Shown piece by piece: positions 1 to 16,258 of a DNA stretch of 64,000 bases. The stretch lies in assembly GCF_964340395.1 (NCBI RefSeq), contig NC_135563.1, positions 7,873,655 to 7,937,654 on the forward strand. The letters run 5' to 3'. Below the pieces are notes generated by a model. The model did no database searches, was not told the DNA's origin, and worked only from the letters and a program-made list of their open reading frames with translations. Numbering within the stretch: the stretch's first letter is position 1; every line of letters starts with the position of its first letter. The DNA comes from Glandiceps talaboti. Lineage: Eukaryota > Hemichordata > Enteropneusta > Spengelidae. Position numbers and translations under genes: made by a program.

Positions 1-19
1 TAAATATGTCTGAACTTAC

Positions 20-148
20 TCCTGGTCTTTTCCAAATTATTCCTTCCGTACATTGAGTATTGTAGAAAAGCGACGTGTTATCAGCGGGAAAATCGTTATC
101 TTCAAATAAGTTACCAGTGTGTTTGACGGCAACTCGAACTGCTGCCAT
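20..148 (-). CDS. Calpain-family cysteine protease, first coding exon only (gene continues beyond the left edge)
   Basis: A minus-strand reading frame of 43 codons starts with ATG at 148 and ends at a good donor (GTAAGT, read on the minus strand from 19 down to 14). The peptide contains GNLFEDNDFPADNTSLFY, then IIWKRPG. This is the hallmark N-terminus of the calpain protease core: an F-x-D-x-x-FPA segment, S-L-F/Y, then W-K-R-P just before the catalytic PC1 subdomain. Calpains are calcium-dependent cytosolic thiol proteases. The exon ends in phase 0; the catalytic Cys, His and Asn would lie on exons outside the window. The ATG (MAAVRVAV) is a plausible start, but the frame stays open upstream and a TTCCAG lies just before it, so a further 5' exon is possible. 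The calpain subtype cannot be told from this exon. Confidence 0.8.
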
Positions 149-429
149 GGTCTGGAACAGAGGGTACAAGACAATGAACGTGCAGTTAGATATGGTGACG
201 GAAACTTTAGAAGAATCATTTGGATAACTACTGACAATAAAACAATGCTGGAAACGCAAATATGCAAATACTATATCATATACTAGTAAGATGAAATAGT
301 CTATGAAATCAAAGTCATTCCTAAGCGATTGTAAGGGACGAGATCAGCAGTTCAATGTAGGATAAAAAATCAAATTCTTATACTTAGGACTCTGACCACC
401 CCCACCCCCACCCCTTCTAACTAAATTGC

Positions 430-560
430 CCAAAATTTAACGATGCTTCAAACCGCACAATCAATTTCAAATCAGTGTGTAGTAGTATCGATCGTAATGC
501 TATCAATATAAAGCCAGTATGTAGTGAGTGAAGAATTGTTCTTTTGTTGACACTTTACTT
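430..560 (+). repeat. Dispersed repeat, copy 1 (copy 2 at about 36390-36672)
   Basis: Both places share the stretches CAATTTCAAATCAGT(A/G)TGTAGT, ATACAAAGCCGGTATGTAG or its close variant, and GACACT(T/G)TACTTTATTTTAG in the same order and orientation. Copy 2 has an extra block in the middle. No coding potential is visible, so this looks like a non-autonomous interspersed element. Confidence 0.6.
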
Positions 561-1787
561 TATTTTAGATGTTAGGGGCATGCGTAAAAGGGTTTCCTTT
601 TTATCCTACAGTGATCTATTAATCTCGCCCAGTCGAAGAATAGAGTTGTTTCCACACATCAAGTACGTTTTGAGCAATGCAGATTGAAAGATCAAAACCT
701 CCCAGAAGGTAAAGAGTCTGTCTTAGCTGCTATGGTAACAAATTAAGTAGAAGATGAACACCAGTTTCTCTTATCTGACCTGAATATACAAACTCAAGAA
801 ATGACTACATTCCAAAATTCTACGTCTTTGGCCTACCTGCACAATTATTTATTAAGATAACTAGCGACGGCCCGGAATCGAAAACGAATATTTGATCAGA
901 CAACTGTTGAAGTTTATTTACTTTGCATATCTAAAAAGAGACACGTTTGTTGAATGTGTAAAATAAATGATAAACCGCTGTTCTTATCTGCTGCGTGTAA
1001 AGGACGATGACCTATGAAAATATCAAAATAAAGAAAATTTCACATCTGTCGAAAAAGTATATTTACTATACCTTAATTAATCTCTGGGCGCTTCGTCTAA
1101 ATCCACGGACACGGATTCTTTTATCGCACATAATGGATAGTTTTTCGTAACTTGTTGCTATGATTAAGGTTTATAATAATATGACTGACTTTACTCGTTA
1201 TTGGAATCATTTATATAGGTTTGTACACTTGCAATCCACCCTTGAACAGTAGCAGGGTGAAGGTGAACACGTGATTCAAATGATGACTCTAGTTTAATTA
1301 ATGCAGACCTCGAACTTTACAGAACAATTGTATACCACTGTAGACTAGTATCATCGAGTTTCCTATCGTAAAATTATCAATTCATCCATGATGTTTGAAC
1401 TTGAACCTTGACATGTGAACAATTCGAAAACTCATAACCTTGACTTTCTTACGTGACCGTAATTTGTAAATTTGTAATTAACCAAACCCGCTTTATTAGT
1501 TACATGTGTGGCTCACACTCTGTATTTTTTTGCCATTATAAAGCTAACATAATGCCAATTACTAGTCGCTGCGTAGTCACTTCAAAACTAGATTCTAAAA
1601 AGGTAACTCAATAATGCCCAATTGTTTCCTCCATGTCTTCCTGTTCCCGAACCTTATTTCCGATACTATGCCCTAAAATGCACGTATTACGACTCAGAAT
1701 TTCTTATTTTGGCTGATTCATTTGACATTTAATCAATATATTGCCCTTGACTCGTGGAACTTTCATTGTTTCGTTACTTTATTTATC

Positions 1788-1831
1788 TATTGATTTTACC
1801 ATACGTGGTGAGAAGTATGGTAAAATCAATA
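1788..1831. repeat. Perfect 17-bp inverted repeat (hairpin)
   Basis: TATTGATTTTACCATAC at 1788-1804 is followed after a 10-nt loop by its exact reverse complement at 1815-1831. It may be the tip of a small foldback element. It is too short and too perfect to claim as a miRNA precursor. Confidence 0.7.
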
Positions 1832-2560
1832 ACTACTGAAACTTTCAAAGTGTATTTTTGGCGTTCTCATCATTCACTCTAGCTTGACAACACTTTCACT
1901 GATGAACTTGTTATATAATTACACACCAAAACACCTTTCTAAATATCTCTTGACTGATTAGTACTAAATCTGACATTCACTGTACAATCAGTCGATGTTT
2001 GTACATATGTAAAGCATCATAAAGAAGCGGACCTTCCCTGAATCTAGATACACCGACTGAATGCTGAGGTCCTGCCTCTGTCCTCTGTATGTACGTAAAC
2101 GTTGTTATTGTGTGTCATCATAAGCTGTACTTCCGAGGTGAAGCACCTCGCTTTGTTGTCAGAGAAGTATCATTTCCTCGTTTGTCAATCTAAAGCATGG
2201 ACAGTGAACAGCATCTCTCCACTGCCTAGCTAGTTCTGTCTAGGTTTATAAAAGTAACACAAAGCAAACTTGAACGTCGACATCCTTTAGGTACCCTAAG
2301 GTCACTTGTTGTTTTTAATTCTGAAAAAAAAATGTGTTTTTTTTTTTTTAACAACCTGGCTTCTTTTCTTTGTTTAATCGTCATGATACAGGCCTCAGCT
2401 CACCTCTTGCCAATGTTAGAGGTAAACATTTTGTAGTTTGTAAATCTACCTTTTTGACATATAAAGGAGGTTTGATCGGCACCGGAGAGGCTCTGATTTG
2501 AGATTTTGAAGTTTGAATCAATCTCATTGTAAACGTTTGTATTCGTGCTATCGACAATGT

Positions 2561-2576
2561 TATGTTGTTGTTGTTC

Positions 2577-2622
<46 letters not shown>
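2561..2622 (+). repeat. TTG trinucleotide microsatellite
   Basis: About 20 near-perfect TTG units with one TTC interruption. It creates spurious poly-Val and poly-Asn frames on the two strands. Confidence 0.95.
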
Positions 2623-2623
<1 letters not shown>

Positions 2624-2904
2624 CAATTTGAACTACTAGTCAACGAGATTGCTTCATATTGTGTAAGATTCCGATGGCAGTCTATGTTTTTTTCAGTATT
2701 GGAGTGACATCTTTCAAAATTAGGAAGTGTACATTGTTGACTTTAATATCCCACTTTGACGACAAGTTCACTCTGACTGAACTCAAACCCTAGCGCCTTC
2801 AAATTGATATGACAGTATATAGATTGACAGATTCATTGAAAGATACATATAAACGACATTCCTTCATGACAAGACAAGACTAAGATCATATATTATACAC
2901 AGGG

Positions 2905-3290
2905 AACATTGCACACCCCTGTAACATTCACATACCTACGACAGGGTTGTGCACATAGCTGTACCAGCTCAGTGAAGCCACGGGAACTGTACCAGCTGTG
3001 TACAATATCCCTGTAACACTGCGGCTCTGGCCAACACACTAGGTGTAACATACCTAGATTTGACAGATGTGTAACTCGTATGCCAACATCAATGTAACAT
3101 GGATGTGAAAAATAGCAAGGTGGCCTAGGTTTTTACAACATCCATATACAAGACCTTTTTTCCCCAAAACCATGTACCAGCTATGTTAGCGTAGCTGTAA
3201 CATAGGTATTTCCCACAGCCATGTGCCAGCTATGGTAGAATAGCTGTAACAGCGGTATTTCCTACAACCATGTACCAGCTATGTGAGCAA
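2905..3290 (+). repeat. Dispersed repeat with an internal tandem of about 51 bp
   Basis: The first part (about 2910-3055) is the reverse complement of 21004-21156. Matching blocks include the CCTGTAACATTCACATACCT and TTGTGCACATAGCTGTACCA stretches and the following GGCCAACACACT block. The second part (about 3170-3290) is an imperfect tandem built on CCATGTACCAGCTATG followed by TAGCTGTAACA and GGTATTTCC. It is non-coding. Confidence 0.7.
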
Positions 3291-4556
3291 TGCTAGTCAG
3301 ATATGAACAAAATTGTTGCTACAGGGTATTATTCCACCATAGCTGTTACATGTATGTGCACAAATGTGTGCTTGGTATGCAGTGTACATAGAAATGGTAC
3401 TGGAATGTGCAAACAGTCGTGGCACAAACGCTGTATTCCGCACCCATGCAACATGCATATTTTTCTCAACCATGTACCAGGGCTGTGGAAATTATACCTT
3501 GTAACGGGGCTGTGAGACAGATAGCTGTGCTCTTCTTCCTAACACTAGGATGCGCACATCCTAGTCCTACGATGTGCAAGGCTTCCTGGGTATGCCAATT
3601 GGATCCAACCACGAGAATCAATCTCGGGGGGGGGGGGGGAGTCACATCTTACGATGTAGTCCGGGCTTGTTATCCCCAGACCCCCCCCCCACCCTACCCC
3701 ACCCTGTAATTACTGAATGTTCCCTAAGCATCACAATAGCATAGGCATTCTGAAGTATAGTTACAATGTAGCTTGAAAGTCACAAAGACACCAGAATGTG
3801 AATCAATGTTTTCAAGACATCTTTTAATATACAAAAATGTAAATTTACAATCATATAAACTCTTACATCGTCATGTTACCAACTCTACACTTACTTGCAA
3901 AGAAAGACAGTGTCTTCTCTATTCACTATTATGTAATGAAAATATGCAAAGTGATTGGTCTTATTAATGTAAATCGGTACATTTAGAGGCCTTATAACGT
4001 AGTAAATTTTCTAGTATTACTTATAATGTGTATAAATGACAGAGTATGGCCATGGCAGTTTCATTGTTGTAAGCTAGTAACAGTTCGAAATATTTCCACA
4101 TAGTTAAAGAAATGTAAACGTCATCATGGGTATTCGCACTTGTGGCAAATACGACAGCGCCCTCTAGAAATGGTCGAAGGCAGGGTTCGAACTCAACACG
4201 TTTAGATACATGTATGAAGGCTTGGTAAATATTTAGCTCTGATGATAACTACAGGTGAAAATACGTGCATTTCCTTGTCAAAGATATATACTCTGAAATG
4301 AGGTGTCAGAAAACCTTTGTAAAGAATGTCTTTGATATCGAGTCTCTGATCTACAGTTCAGAAATTGTAACTTTAAAAAAATAATGATGGGCCACCGCAG
4401 AACTTCATGGCCACTGCGCACTTAGAAGTGTTGGCTATACTAAAATACAAACTGGTACATTTATGAGTACTGGCGCCTCTGCAAAATGGAAGAAAGGTTC
4501 CGAATACTGTACGACATGCAGTACGTGACGTCATGTTGCCATGGTCATCAACAGTT

Positions 4557-7114
<2,558 letters not shown>

Positions 7115-7238
7115 GATCGAAGTGGAGAGGAACCCTTGGTAATGGTATACGTATGAAGTTAGGCTACACTGTGTATCAGTTGTCTTGAAGAGATTTCACC
7201 TGTCTGTGATGTGATAATCATCTCGCACTCTGGTGTCT

Positions 7239-7245
7239 TTTTATA
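7239..7245 (-). promoter_or_regulatory. TATA box of cysteine-rich gene A
   Basis: Minus-strand TATAAAA (in CTTATAAAAAGACACC) lies 125 bp upstream of the ATG at 7114, so transcription would start near 7210 with a leader of roughly 100 nt. Confidence 0.55.
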
Positions 7246-8507
7246 AGATCCCATTTCCTGTTATTTATGGATTGATAACACATAGGGGTGGAGTCAAGTC
7301 CATGCCGTGGCATTGAGCCAGACCAATGCACTGTGGCCGGCCGGGTGCACCTTGGATTTCCGACGTTTCCCCGAACTCAACTGGGCAGACAAGACATAAC
7401 ACGGGGTCATTGAACTGACCATGTACATGTATAATTAATCTAATTTGAATAATGATACCAGCCAAGGTAGCCAAGCCTGGCCTCAGTGCACTGATATCTA
7501 TCTAGCCATCGAACCCATGGATTTGATAAACGTATTTCACAACTGTAAAATCGATTCTTTCCATGAGTAACTCTTCAACAAGTTCTGTCTTTGTGTAAAA
7601 AAAAAATGTGGTAATGGATGAAGTAAGGAATGGAAATTTCATATCATACACGATTGATCATACTAGTACACTATTATCACTTGTAAATTACTGTAGAGTA
7701 CTGTTACAGTATAATTGAGTTGTCATTGGTCATTTATTCATTTGTCGAATAATTTGAACATCTGTGTGTCTTAAAGTTTATTAAGTACTACACCCAGGGT
7801 ATGTTTGAATATATATATATGAGCCGTTCAAACAACCGATATCTCTCCTGCCCGGTGACAGGTCGCTACAATTATATCATTTATCATCGAACGGACGCGA
7901 TAATTCACTAAAATGGCACAAAGTTTATAAGCTATTTGTCGAGTGAAAATATTTACATAAAACCATAATTAAACTATATAAGTGTAATGTTAATGTTGAT
8001 ACAATGTACATAACTTCGTGGTTACTAAAATCGTATACAAATATGTTGTTTGCACACTTGATAGCAGTTTCCAAAACGTTAGTGCAGACGTATGTATGTA
8101 TGACTAGTAAGTTACATCATCGAAGTGTTGGGTTTGAATTCTGCCATTTATTAGAATACATTAGGTATGTTTTGTTCTACTCAGTGCAATAAAAACGTTT
8201 CCAAAAACTCATAAACTCAGCCTGTACCCTGTAATCTAATTGAAATCTCATATAAAATACCTGATCTAAGGGTGACCATTACGTATAGTAATAAACGCAG
8301 ACATGTCTTTTGAAATTTCGAGTGATGATTAGCGGCTATATATGTGGATCTTGGCTGGTAATCACCCATTGTTACAAGACGAGAAGTCATATTATAAGTT
8401 ATAATAAGTTATAAATAAAATGGCTGGGTGTTTCACTCATGGGACATTGCAGCTGCTAAACGCACATTTCTCAATAGCTGTAACTAGAATACACATGTTA
8501 ACTTGTA

Positions 8508-8835
8508 TTACATAACATAAAACCACTTTGTTTCTTCGATTCCGAGAACACCTTCATGTAACTTCCGATTGTGCTTCCACTGGGAGGTCAAAGTTTGTCG
8601 TCTCAAGGGGTTTTTTCTTTGCTTCCATTCCAACATTTGTCTGAAGTATATCGAATCTCGAATTACAATAAGTGGTTCTTTCTTGCTTGCTTTTGTGTCG
8701 TGAGTGTAAAATACTAGCAAGGAAGGGACGAAACATTGGAATTCCTTGAAAGATCTTGAAACCGGCCAAGAAACTTTAAAAGAAAACATATGTACAGAGG
8801 AAGTCCTGGGTCCAAGACCACTACATTGCAATCCT
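8508..8835 (+). repeat. Dispersed or duplicated block, copy 1 (copy 2 at 10715-11050)
   Basis: The two blocks align in the same orientation with shared segments such as CGATTCC(G/C)AGAACACCTT, ACAATAA(G/A)T, GGAATTCCTTGAAAGATCTT and ACAGAGGAAGTCCTG. Similarity by eye is roughly three quarters. The translated frames carry indels relative to each other, so the shared block is not protein-coding in an obvious way. Confidence 0.7.
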
Positions 8836-9096
8836 TAACACGAGAAATTGTATTGTTCTAGTGGTTGATAGCCTGTATAATAATTCTTCTGTACCATACA
8901 ACATACTCTGATTGGTCGTTATTTACGCTTAGCAAATGTACAATTTTTAATTGTGTATTTCATAGCACACACATTACACTTGGAACATATATTAAAATTA
9001 GTCAAAGCATTTATTTGCCGAAACTAAATTTATCTGAAATTTATGTACCGCAGCTCAGCGTTGGTCGACCGATCCAGTGTGTGCCCATTAGTCCAA

Positions 9097-9204
9097 TTCC
9101 CGACGACCGTGTTCCGACTCGATTTTACGCGACGTTATTCACACTTTACTAATGTGTAAAGATACCAGTAACGTAGTGTAAAATCGGAACACGGTCGTCG
9201 GGAA
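9097..9204. repeat. Short foldback element, arms about 35 bp
   Basis: TTCCCGACGACCGTGTTCCG followed by ATTTTAC is mirrored at 9171-9204 as GTAAAATCGGAACACGGTCG then TCGGGAA, with about 35 nt between the arms. This is a MITE-like hairpin. Confidence 0.75.
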
Positions 9205-9206
9205 CT

Positions 9207-10072
<866 letters not shown>

Positions 10073-10180
10073 TTTTGTCTTTTCGCGTCCAACTTTTTCG
10101 GGTCGTATGAATATGTAATATAGTCATATATAATTGAAGACTCCATGTAAAAATCCTCTTTTAAAGGTACAGTGGCTTGT

Positions 10181-10247
10181 TAGTACGAAAGCCGTCAGGG
10201 GACTTCCGACTTCCAACTTCCAACTTTCTGACGGCTTTCGTATGCTA
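10181..10247. repeat. Hairpin with 18-bp arms
   Basis: TAGTACGAAAGCCGTCAG (10181-10198) pairs with CTGACGGCTTTCGTATGCTA (10228-10247). The loop carries the triplicated CTTCCAACTT-like motif. Confidence 0.75.
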
Positions 10248-10714
10248 GTGCGATTGGGCGATTGGGTGACGCCAATGATGTTCTTCAAAACTGTGATATT
10301 TCACGATAGGAAATACAGGAAGAGTTCTCCGAGAAATCTCAAATATAGGCCGGTTTATTTATGGTCAATCTGATTTAAAAATCGGATAAAAAAAGCTTAT
10401 CCAATGTTATGCAACGACGGGTTTTCTTGTTTGTGCATTCGATTACGTTATGTGGGTCTTGGATGGAAGGTGCCTAGTGACCGGACAAGAATAATACACG
10501 AGTTATAATCTAGTCGTGTAAAAAGGGCCGTGTCAGTGACTCTGGCGCACAGCTCCAGCCGTTGATAGCACCTACTCTGGCGCTATGCGATCGCGACCTT
10601 AGTCACTTTTAATGAAAGTTAGCAGCCAGAGGGTCTAGCAGACCTGTATATTGTAGTTTGTTGAAGCTCAAATAATGTGCATATATTAGTAGTTGTATAG
10701 AAATGTTTTCATGT

Positions 10715-11050
10715 ATTATATAACACTACTTTTCCGATTCCCAGAACACCTTGAAATAACCCGAACTGTTTGTGTTTCCGCTGTGAACTGGTGTTCATGA
10801 GTCGCATTGTATTATTTATTTCCACTCCAACGTTTGTCTAATTAAAAGTATAGCGTCTCGGATTACAATAAATGATTCTTTCAATGGTCGTATTTTCTCA
10901 TGTGTCTTTCTCATGTAAATGATATAAACAAATAGCAAGGAAAGGAAAGGATGAAACACTGGAATTCCTTGAAAGATCTTGAAACCAGTCAAGGGCCTAC
11001 AATTAGAAGAAATCATGTATGTACAGACTCGAGGTACAGAGGAAGTCCTG
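10715..11050 (+). repeat. Duplicated block, copy 2 (copy 1 at 8508-8835)
   Basis: Same order of conserved segments as copy 1. It has an extra insertion of about 20 nt near the 3' end and a poly-purine GGAAAGGAAAGG stretch. Confidence 0.7.
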
Positions 11051-13742
11051 AGTCCACGACTCAGTGTCGTGACAAACTTTTGATTTGTGTCTGATTACTT
11101 AAAACCTATTGCAATTTTGTATTCTTGAATGTACATGTTTATCCATATAGTAAGCACCTCGACTTTTGCTAGTATCTTGCACTAGTTTGCATTAATTTAT
11201 TTATTAAATGTTCGATTTCTTCTGCCTCGTGCCAGATACACTCTCTGATAGTGTGAGTTGAGTAAACAAAATTGCAATTTTAATTGTACTTTGCATACAC
11301 TTGTTTGTTTTGTAAATGAGTTTGCAGATTTAAAACTAAAACTGAATTGAAATACCAGACTTGTATAACATGTGTCGGACTGGCCGCGCTCAATTGGGTC
11401 TTTTTGCGTCACCCTGTGGGACAATTAATGATATCACGCTTGTGAAAAAAAACCCGCCCAGGTGAGTTTGATCATGTGCATTATGACAACATCAAAGCTA
11501 ACATTATGGAATATCTATCAATAACTAACAAAAATATAATGTTTATTTTAAAAAAAATTAAAAACCCAGTCTTTCCTTGTGGTAGATTTATGTGTACTGT
11601 ATATGATGTGTGTGAGTTCAAGACTGAAATATTAACAGTGCCAAAATTTCTACGGGCTTCAGATTGAAAATATGTGCATCTCATTATACTGAAAATATCA
11701 TTCAAATGAAGTCACTAGATATCTTGAAACCTTCAAACTAGTGAGACAGTTATGACTACCTACTCTGTCGCCCTTATTTATCTGACCTACTCTCGACCAC
11801 AGGGGCACGTATTATTGCTTAGATTGCCGTTTTCTTAGGAAAATATCGTACGAATCCTGCTGCTACAAATGTATCAATCTCTATACTAGTAGAAATACAG
11901 GATCGTTACTCGATGCCCCCCTTTTCTTTTCTCCTTACAGGTAGGAATATATAGTCAAAAGGTTGTTATATTTAGTCTGTAGACCAGGAAAACAACAATC
12001 TATGAAATATTACACGCCCCTATGCTTTCGACATGCATGGAGGTATATACGTATAAGTTGTCGACAACTAGAAATGATCATGGTTTAACCATGGGGGCAT
12101 TAGTGAAAGCATACGTATATTATACAATAGGTTCCCATGACAACCTACGATGATTCTACCAGGGTTTCTACGATCTAGACCAATGTCCAAAGATGCAGAG
12201 GGAATGAGTCTATGGTTATCCTTGAGAGTTTAAACCGAACTTCTTTGCTATAATTATATAATTATAATTATATATTGTCTGAAATTAGCTCACCCATCTA
12301 TCAAATATGTGACAGTTACACATGCACATTAGTCTTGGTTACCCACCCTTTTGCCGTTGAGGGCATAACCCCTATTACATAAGCAAGAGCCTTTCTATCT
12401 TTCTATCTCGATTCTCAGAATGCCGGAAATACCTTCCGGCTTCCGTTGGCTGAAGGATAAACTGTATAAGAGTCGATGTATGTGGTATAACTGGTACATA
12501 GACTTTATTTATCAAAGCCCTGCATGAGTTCGGCCTCACCCCAAGGCCAGAGCCAGAAGTCGACTGATTACATTTTACAAATCACTTTACAGGAAAACTT
12601 GGAATGTCTACTGTCTAAACATGGTAAATTGCAAAATTACAAGCAATGCGCGCCCGTGAATTTGAAACAAAAGGACGCCATGGGGACAGTTGTTTTTCAG
12701 ACACATTATCTTTTAAAATGCTAAATTTGTAGATTCATGACAGGTATATAAGATAGAAAAATACCATTATATAAATTATATGGTTAGTAAAGTTGTCCCA
12801 ATCACTTCTGATAGAAAGTTGTATACACACCATGTGACATATGTTGTTGTTACACGTAACAGTCACGTTTAGCAACAAGTCATCATGGATTCAAAATTGA
12901 CAGAAAACGTTCATAAAAAGCATATTTATTTTCATTAAATGATGATAAAATTAGCCACGTTACGTATTCGTAGAACGGTGTACAGAGTCCGCCCTCATAG
13001 TTCAAATGAACCAGTGAGCGCAGATGGCGCTATTAATGATACACGGTATATCACAAACATTCAGGAAGATGCGATCAATCCCAGAACGACAAAATAAAAA
13101 AACAAACTACAACATACGAAGGAAATAACGGTGAAAAAAGAAATTGTCATGACCAGTATTCGTGCAGGTTAGAAATTAGTTGTGCACGTAGACGATTTAT
13201 GGAGAAATTCGTCGGCGACAAATTTAATGTACGTGCTGGTGAGAACGACTCTGATTCTTGTTCTGTAGACGTCCACAAAACGTAACATTTAGAATGACAC
13301 AAGCTGAGTTCATTATTATTTTACTCAAGTGAAATTATATAAAACATCGATTCTATTCTTCAAGTATAATGTTAATGTCGAAGCATATACCTTCTATATA
13401 ACATTACAAATGTCTTCTGGCCATATTAAAAACACATGATTGCATGGTAGGAATTTGCCAGACAATTCATTTTTCACGTATGGAATATTACTCCATCATA
13501 TTTTGATACCAAATTTGAGTTCAGTCAATTGCAGGTAATGGTTAAGTAACTATCAGAACACAGAATACTACGATTATACCTTTTGAATATGCAGCAAAAA
13601 TGAGAAACTGTGGCCCCAAAAAACCCAGCTTATGCCCCCATTAAGTTATATGTTACCATATTATGGTCGCTTATATATATTAGCTTAATTTGAAGACAAT
13701 AGCTTCAATGTCAATTTCGATTATATAAATCCAATGTCAAGT

Positions 13743-15514
13743 TCAAGGACCGTCATTTCTATAGTCATAATCAGGAGTATACGTTTCCATTTCATTTCCA
13801 TTCCCACAGCTTTGGTCGTACAAATACCGAGGCACATATTTCCGGGATGACTGTTCCTTCGAGCAGCAGATTTCCCCTAGATATTGGAAACCAGAAAAGT
13901 GGCATTTACTGTTGCTGTAATGTGCATACAAGTGTACAGGGCTGTTTGTTTCCCGATCAAGCAGATCACAGGCCGTTACTCCAGCATTGGTGTCGATTGG
14001 GTTCGTCGAACCCTTGAGTACTGCCGCAGCTGCTGTACGACAGTCGTTGGGACAGTTGGAAGTCACTTTGTGACATCGTACACACAGCCAGTGACGATAT
14101 ACTGGGTTTGGAATATCAACTAGTAATCCACTGTCTGGTTCTTTGCCAATACGTATTTCGCAGCTACAGCTGAGGAAAAAAATGAAATTATAAAGTTTTG
14201 GTGAAATAATGATAGACGTTTTTTTTGACATGATATTATTACAATACAATACACTGCAGTACAATTTAATACAATACATTACAGTATAATGCAACACAAC
14301 ACAATGCAACACAAACACAACACAACACAACACAACACAACACAACACAACACAACACAACACAACACAACGCAACACAACACAACGCAACACAACACAA
14401 CGAATACAACGCCACGCCACGCCACAACACACCACAGTACACAACACAACACAACACAACACAACACAACACAACACAACACAACACAACACAACACAAC
14501 ACAACACAACACAGCACAGCACAACACAACACAACACAACACAACACAACACAACACAACACAACACAACACAACACAACACAACACAACACAACACGAT
14601 GCGATCTTTAATTTAATATAGGCATCTCATACTAGTCATAGTGCGACCGTGAAATTATACCCAGAAAGATGAAGAGCAACAATCATGGTAAGACAGGCAC
14701 GACAAAAATAACGAATTTAGCATCTAAGAATTGTCAAAAGGTAATTCATACACATTGTAGTCATTCCCGACCTAGCTGAGTCAACAGGTTGCTATAGGGA
14801 TATATAATATCTAGTAGTTTTCAACTTTAAAACTCTATGGATTAATTTAGCGTAATACCGGCTTTCCGTACTACACCAAGAATTAGATGCTTTGTGTAGT
14901 ATAAACATCGTAAAATCATAGCCCCTGTGTATAATTGTGAAACATTTCACTGGTCAAGGTGTGGGGAATGACTAGCTAGCCACAGTGTCTGTTATTGGCT
15001 CCGCACTGGTGTACATATACGGTACTAAAACGTAGCATACTGTACGTATTCTGAATAGTACATTTCATCACATTTAACGAAACATTAAAAAAATATAATC
15101 TGGGAATTAATATACCGTACTACTTAAATCACTACAGTGGATCGTTAGGGACTATATATCTGGCCACAGGGGGATGAATGTCATTGAGTGAATAAAATTC
15201 GGAGGAAAAGGGATTGATCACTTAATGGAAACAAGTTGTATTAACATCCAAGGAACTGTGAGTTTTTTATTTAACTTAGTCAAGTCCTAGAGCCATATGT
15301 GTCACGATCTAACACAACCCAGAGACTCTACAATTTTCATAACATTTGCCATATGTCTCGAGAAATAACAACACGAAATAAATAAATAAATAAAATTTGT
15401 CTTAAAAGGCCAAAAGTTGTTGGTTATTGGTAAAGGCACTTACGATTTCGTGGCAGATTGCACCAGACCAAATCCACAGTAGACCAGCGATAGGTATAAC
15501 AAGGAGAACTTCAT
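13743..15514 (-). CDS. Secreted cysteine-rich protein B, 165 aa (paralogue of the gene at 4557-7114)
   Basis: Two exons on the minus strand: 15514-15444 and 14169-13743, joined TC|C in phase 2. The signal-peptide exon (MKFSLLYLSLVYCGFGLVQS) is exactly the same length, 71 nt, as in gene A. The mature part has CSCEIRIG, a PVYRHWLCVRC segment, NCPNDCRTAAAA, GSTNPID, an AC and a KC Cys, PVHLYAHY, YLGEICC and QSC, then an acidic, Tyr-rich tail (PDYDYRNDGP). The domain matches gene A with the same Cys order. It is a predicted extracellular disulfide-rich protein of unknown family. The tail beyond the last Cys is longer than in gene A. The intron contains a large AACAC satellite that keeps one frame open upstream of exon 2; the apparent longer poly-Cys-Val protein there is an artefact. 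Confidence 0.87.
14286..14597. repeat. (AACAC)n pentanucleotide satellite in the intron of gene B
   Basis: About 60 units of ACACA/AACAC, with a diverged patch (ACGCCACGCCACGCC) near 14402-14440. All three frames on each strand are open across it, so the apparent long ORFs are spurious. Confidence 0.97.
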
Positions 15515-15600
15515 AGTTAAGTTTACGTGTATACGGTATATATATATACCACTACGATGCTGATGTGCCTTCTGTTGGACGTCAAGACTGACTTTCCCTT

Positions 15601-15606
15601 CTTATA
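15601..15606 (-). promoter_or_regulatory. Candidate TATA box of cysteine-rich gene B
   Basis: Minus-strand CATATAAG lies about 90 bp upstream of the ATG at 15514, comparable to the TATA position of gene A. A (TA)6 tract at 15537-15548 is too close to the start codon and would fall in the leader. Confidence 0.4.
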
Positions 15607-16031
15607 TGCTGTACGACTTCCGTTTGCATGCTAGTTAGGGTTAGCTCAGGTAACCTCATACATAATGAACACCACTTTAACACGGGCTTTTAAAAGCTTC
15701 GTAGAATTCTATTCCCAGTCACAGTGAAAGTTTTATTTCTGTCTGAGTGACCTACATTCACAGGTCATCGCCAATGATGACGTCACGTGAAACGGTGTAC
15801 AAAGCTAGCAAAACATGGTACATTCAATTGATATCGGATCCCTACATAAGTATCTACTACTTCCGTTCACATTTGAAACAATGTTCGATACACAGCGGGA
15901 AAGAATGGTAATTCACATTTTGTATATGCGATCAAGTTCATGGAACCTAAACCACTCTATCAATAAACTTGACCAATCTATATCGACTAATTTGAATACC
16001 TTGATTTTTCACCTATCCTGTATCAATTTGA

Positions 16032-16050
16032 CGACGACGACGACGACGAC

Positions 16051-16083
<33 letters not shown>

Positions 16084-16258
16084 ATATGAGAGGTGGAGTG
16101 AATGAGTGCATGAGTGAGTGAGTGAGTGAATGAATGAATGAATGAATGAATGAATGAATGAATGAATGAATGAATGAATGAATGAATGAATGAATGAATG
16201 AATGAATGAATGAATGAATGAATGAATGAATGAATGAATGAATGAATGAATGAATACG
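16032..16258 (+). repeat. Compound microsatellite (GAC)n-(GAT)n-(GAGT)n-(GAAT)n
   Basis: Successive GAC, GAT, GAGT and GAAT tracts; the GAAT part has about 30 units (16132-16252). The Phe-Ile-His-Ser frame on the minus strand is an artefact. Confidence 0.95.

Larger units (their letters stand above)
149..4556. other. Intergenic spacer between the calpain gene and cysteine-rich gene A
   Basis: I see no exon with coding character here. It should hold the calpain promoter and the 3' region of gene A. It contains a dispersed repeat copy (about 430-560), a perfect hairpin (1788-1831), a TTG microsatellite (2561-2622), a dispersed repeat (about 2905-3290) and homopolymer G and C runs near 3627 and 3680. 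The open frames through the TTG array (poly-Asn, poly-Val) are products of the microsatellite. Confidence 0.6.

Noticed and set aside
1788-1831. miRNA precursor
   Set aside because: The stem is 17 bp and perfect with a 10-nt loop, shorter than a usual pre-miRNA, and there is no expression evidence.
13743-14597. Single long frame joining a poly-Cys-Val stretch to cysteine-rich protein B
   Set aside because: The poly-Cys-Val part is the AACAC satellite. A clean acceptor (CCTCAG) at 14170 and a matching signal-peptide exon at 15514-15444 give the real structure, parallel to the paralogue.
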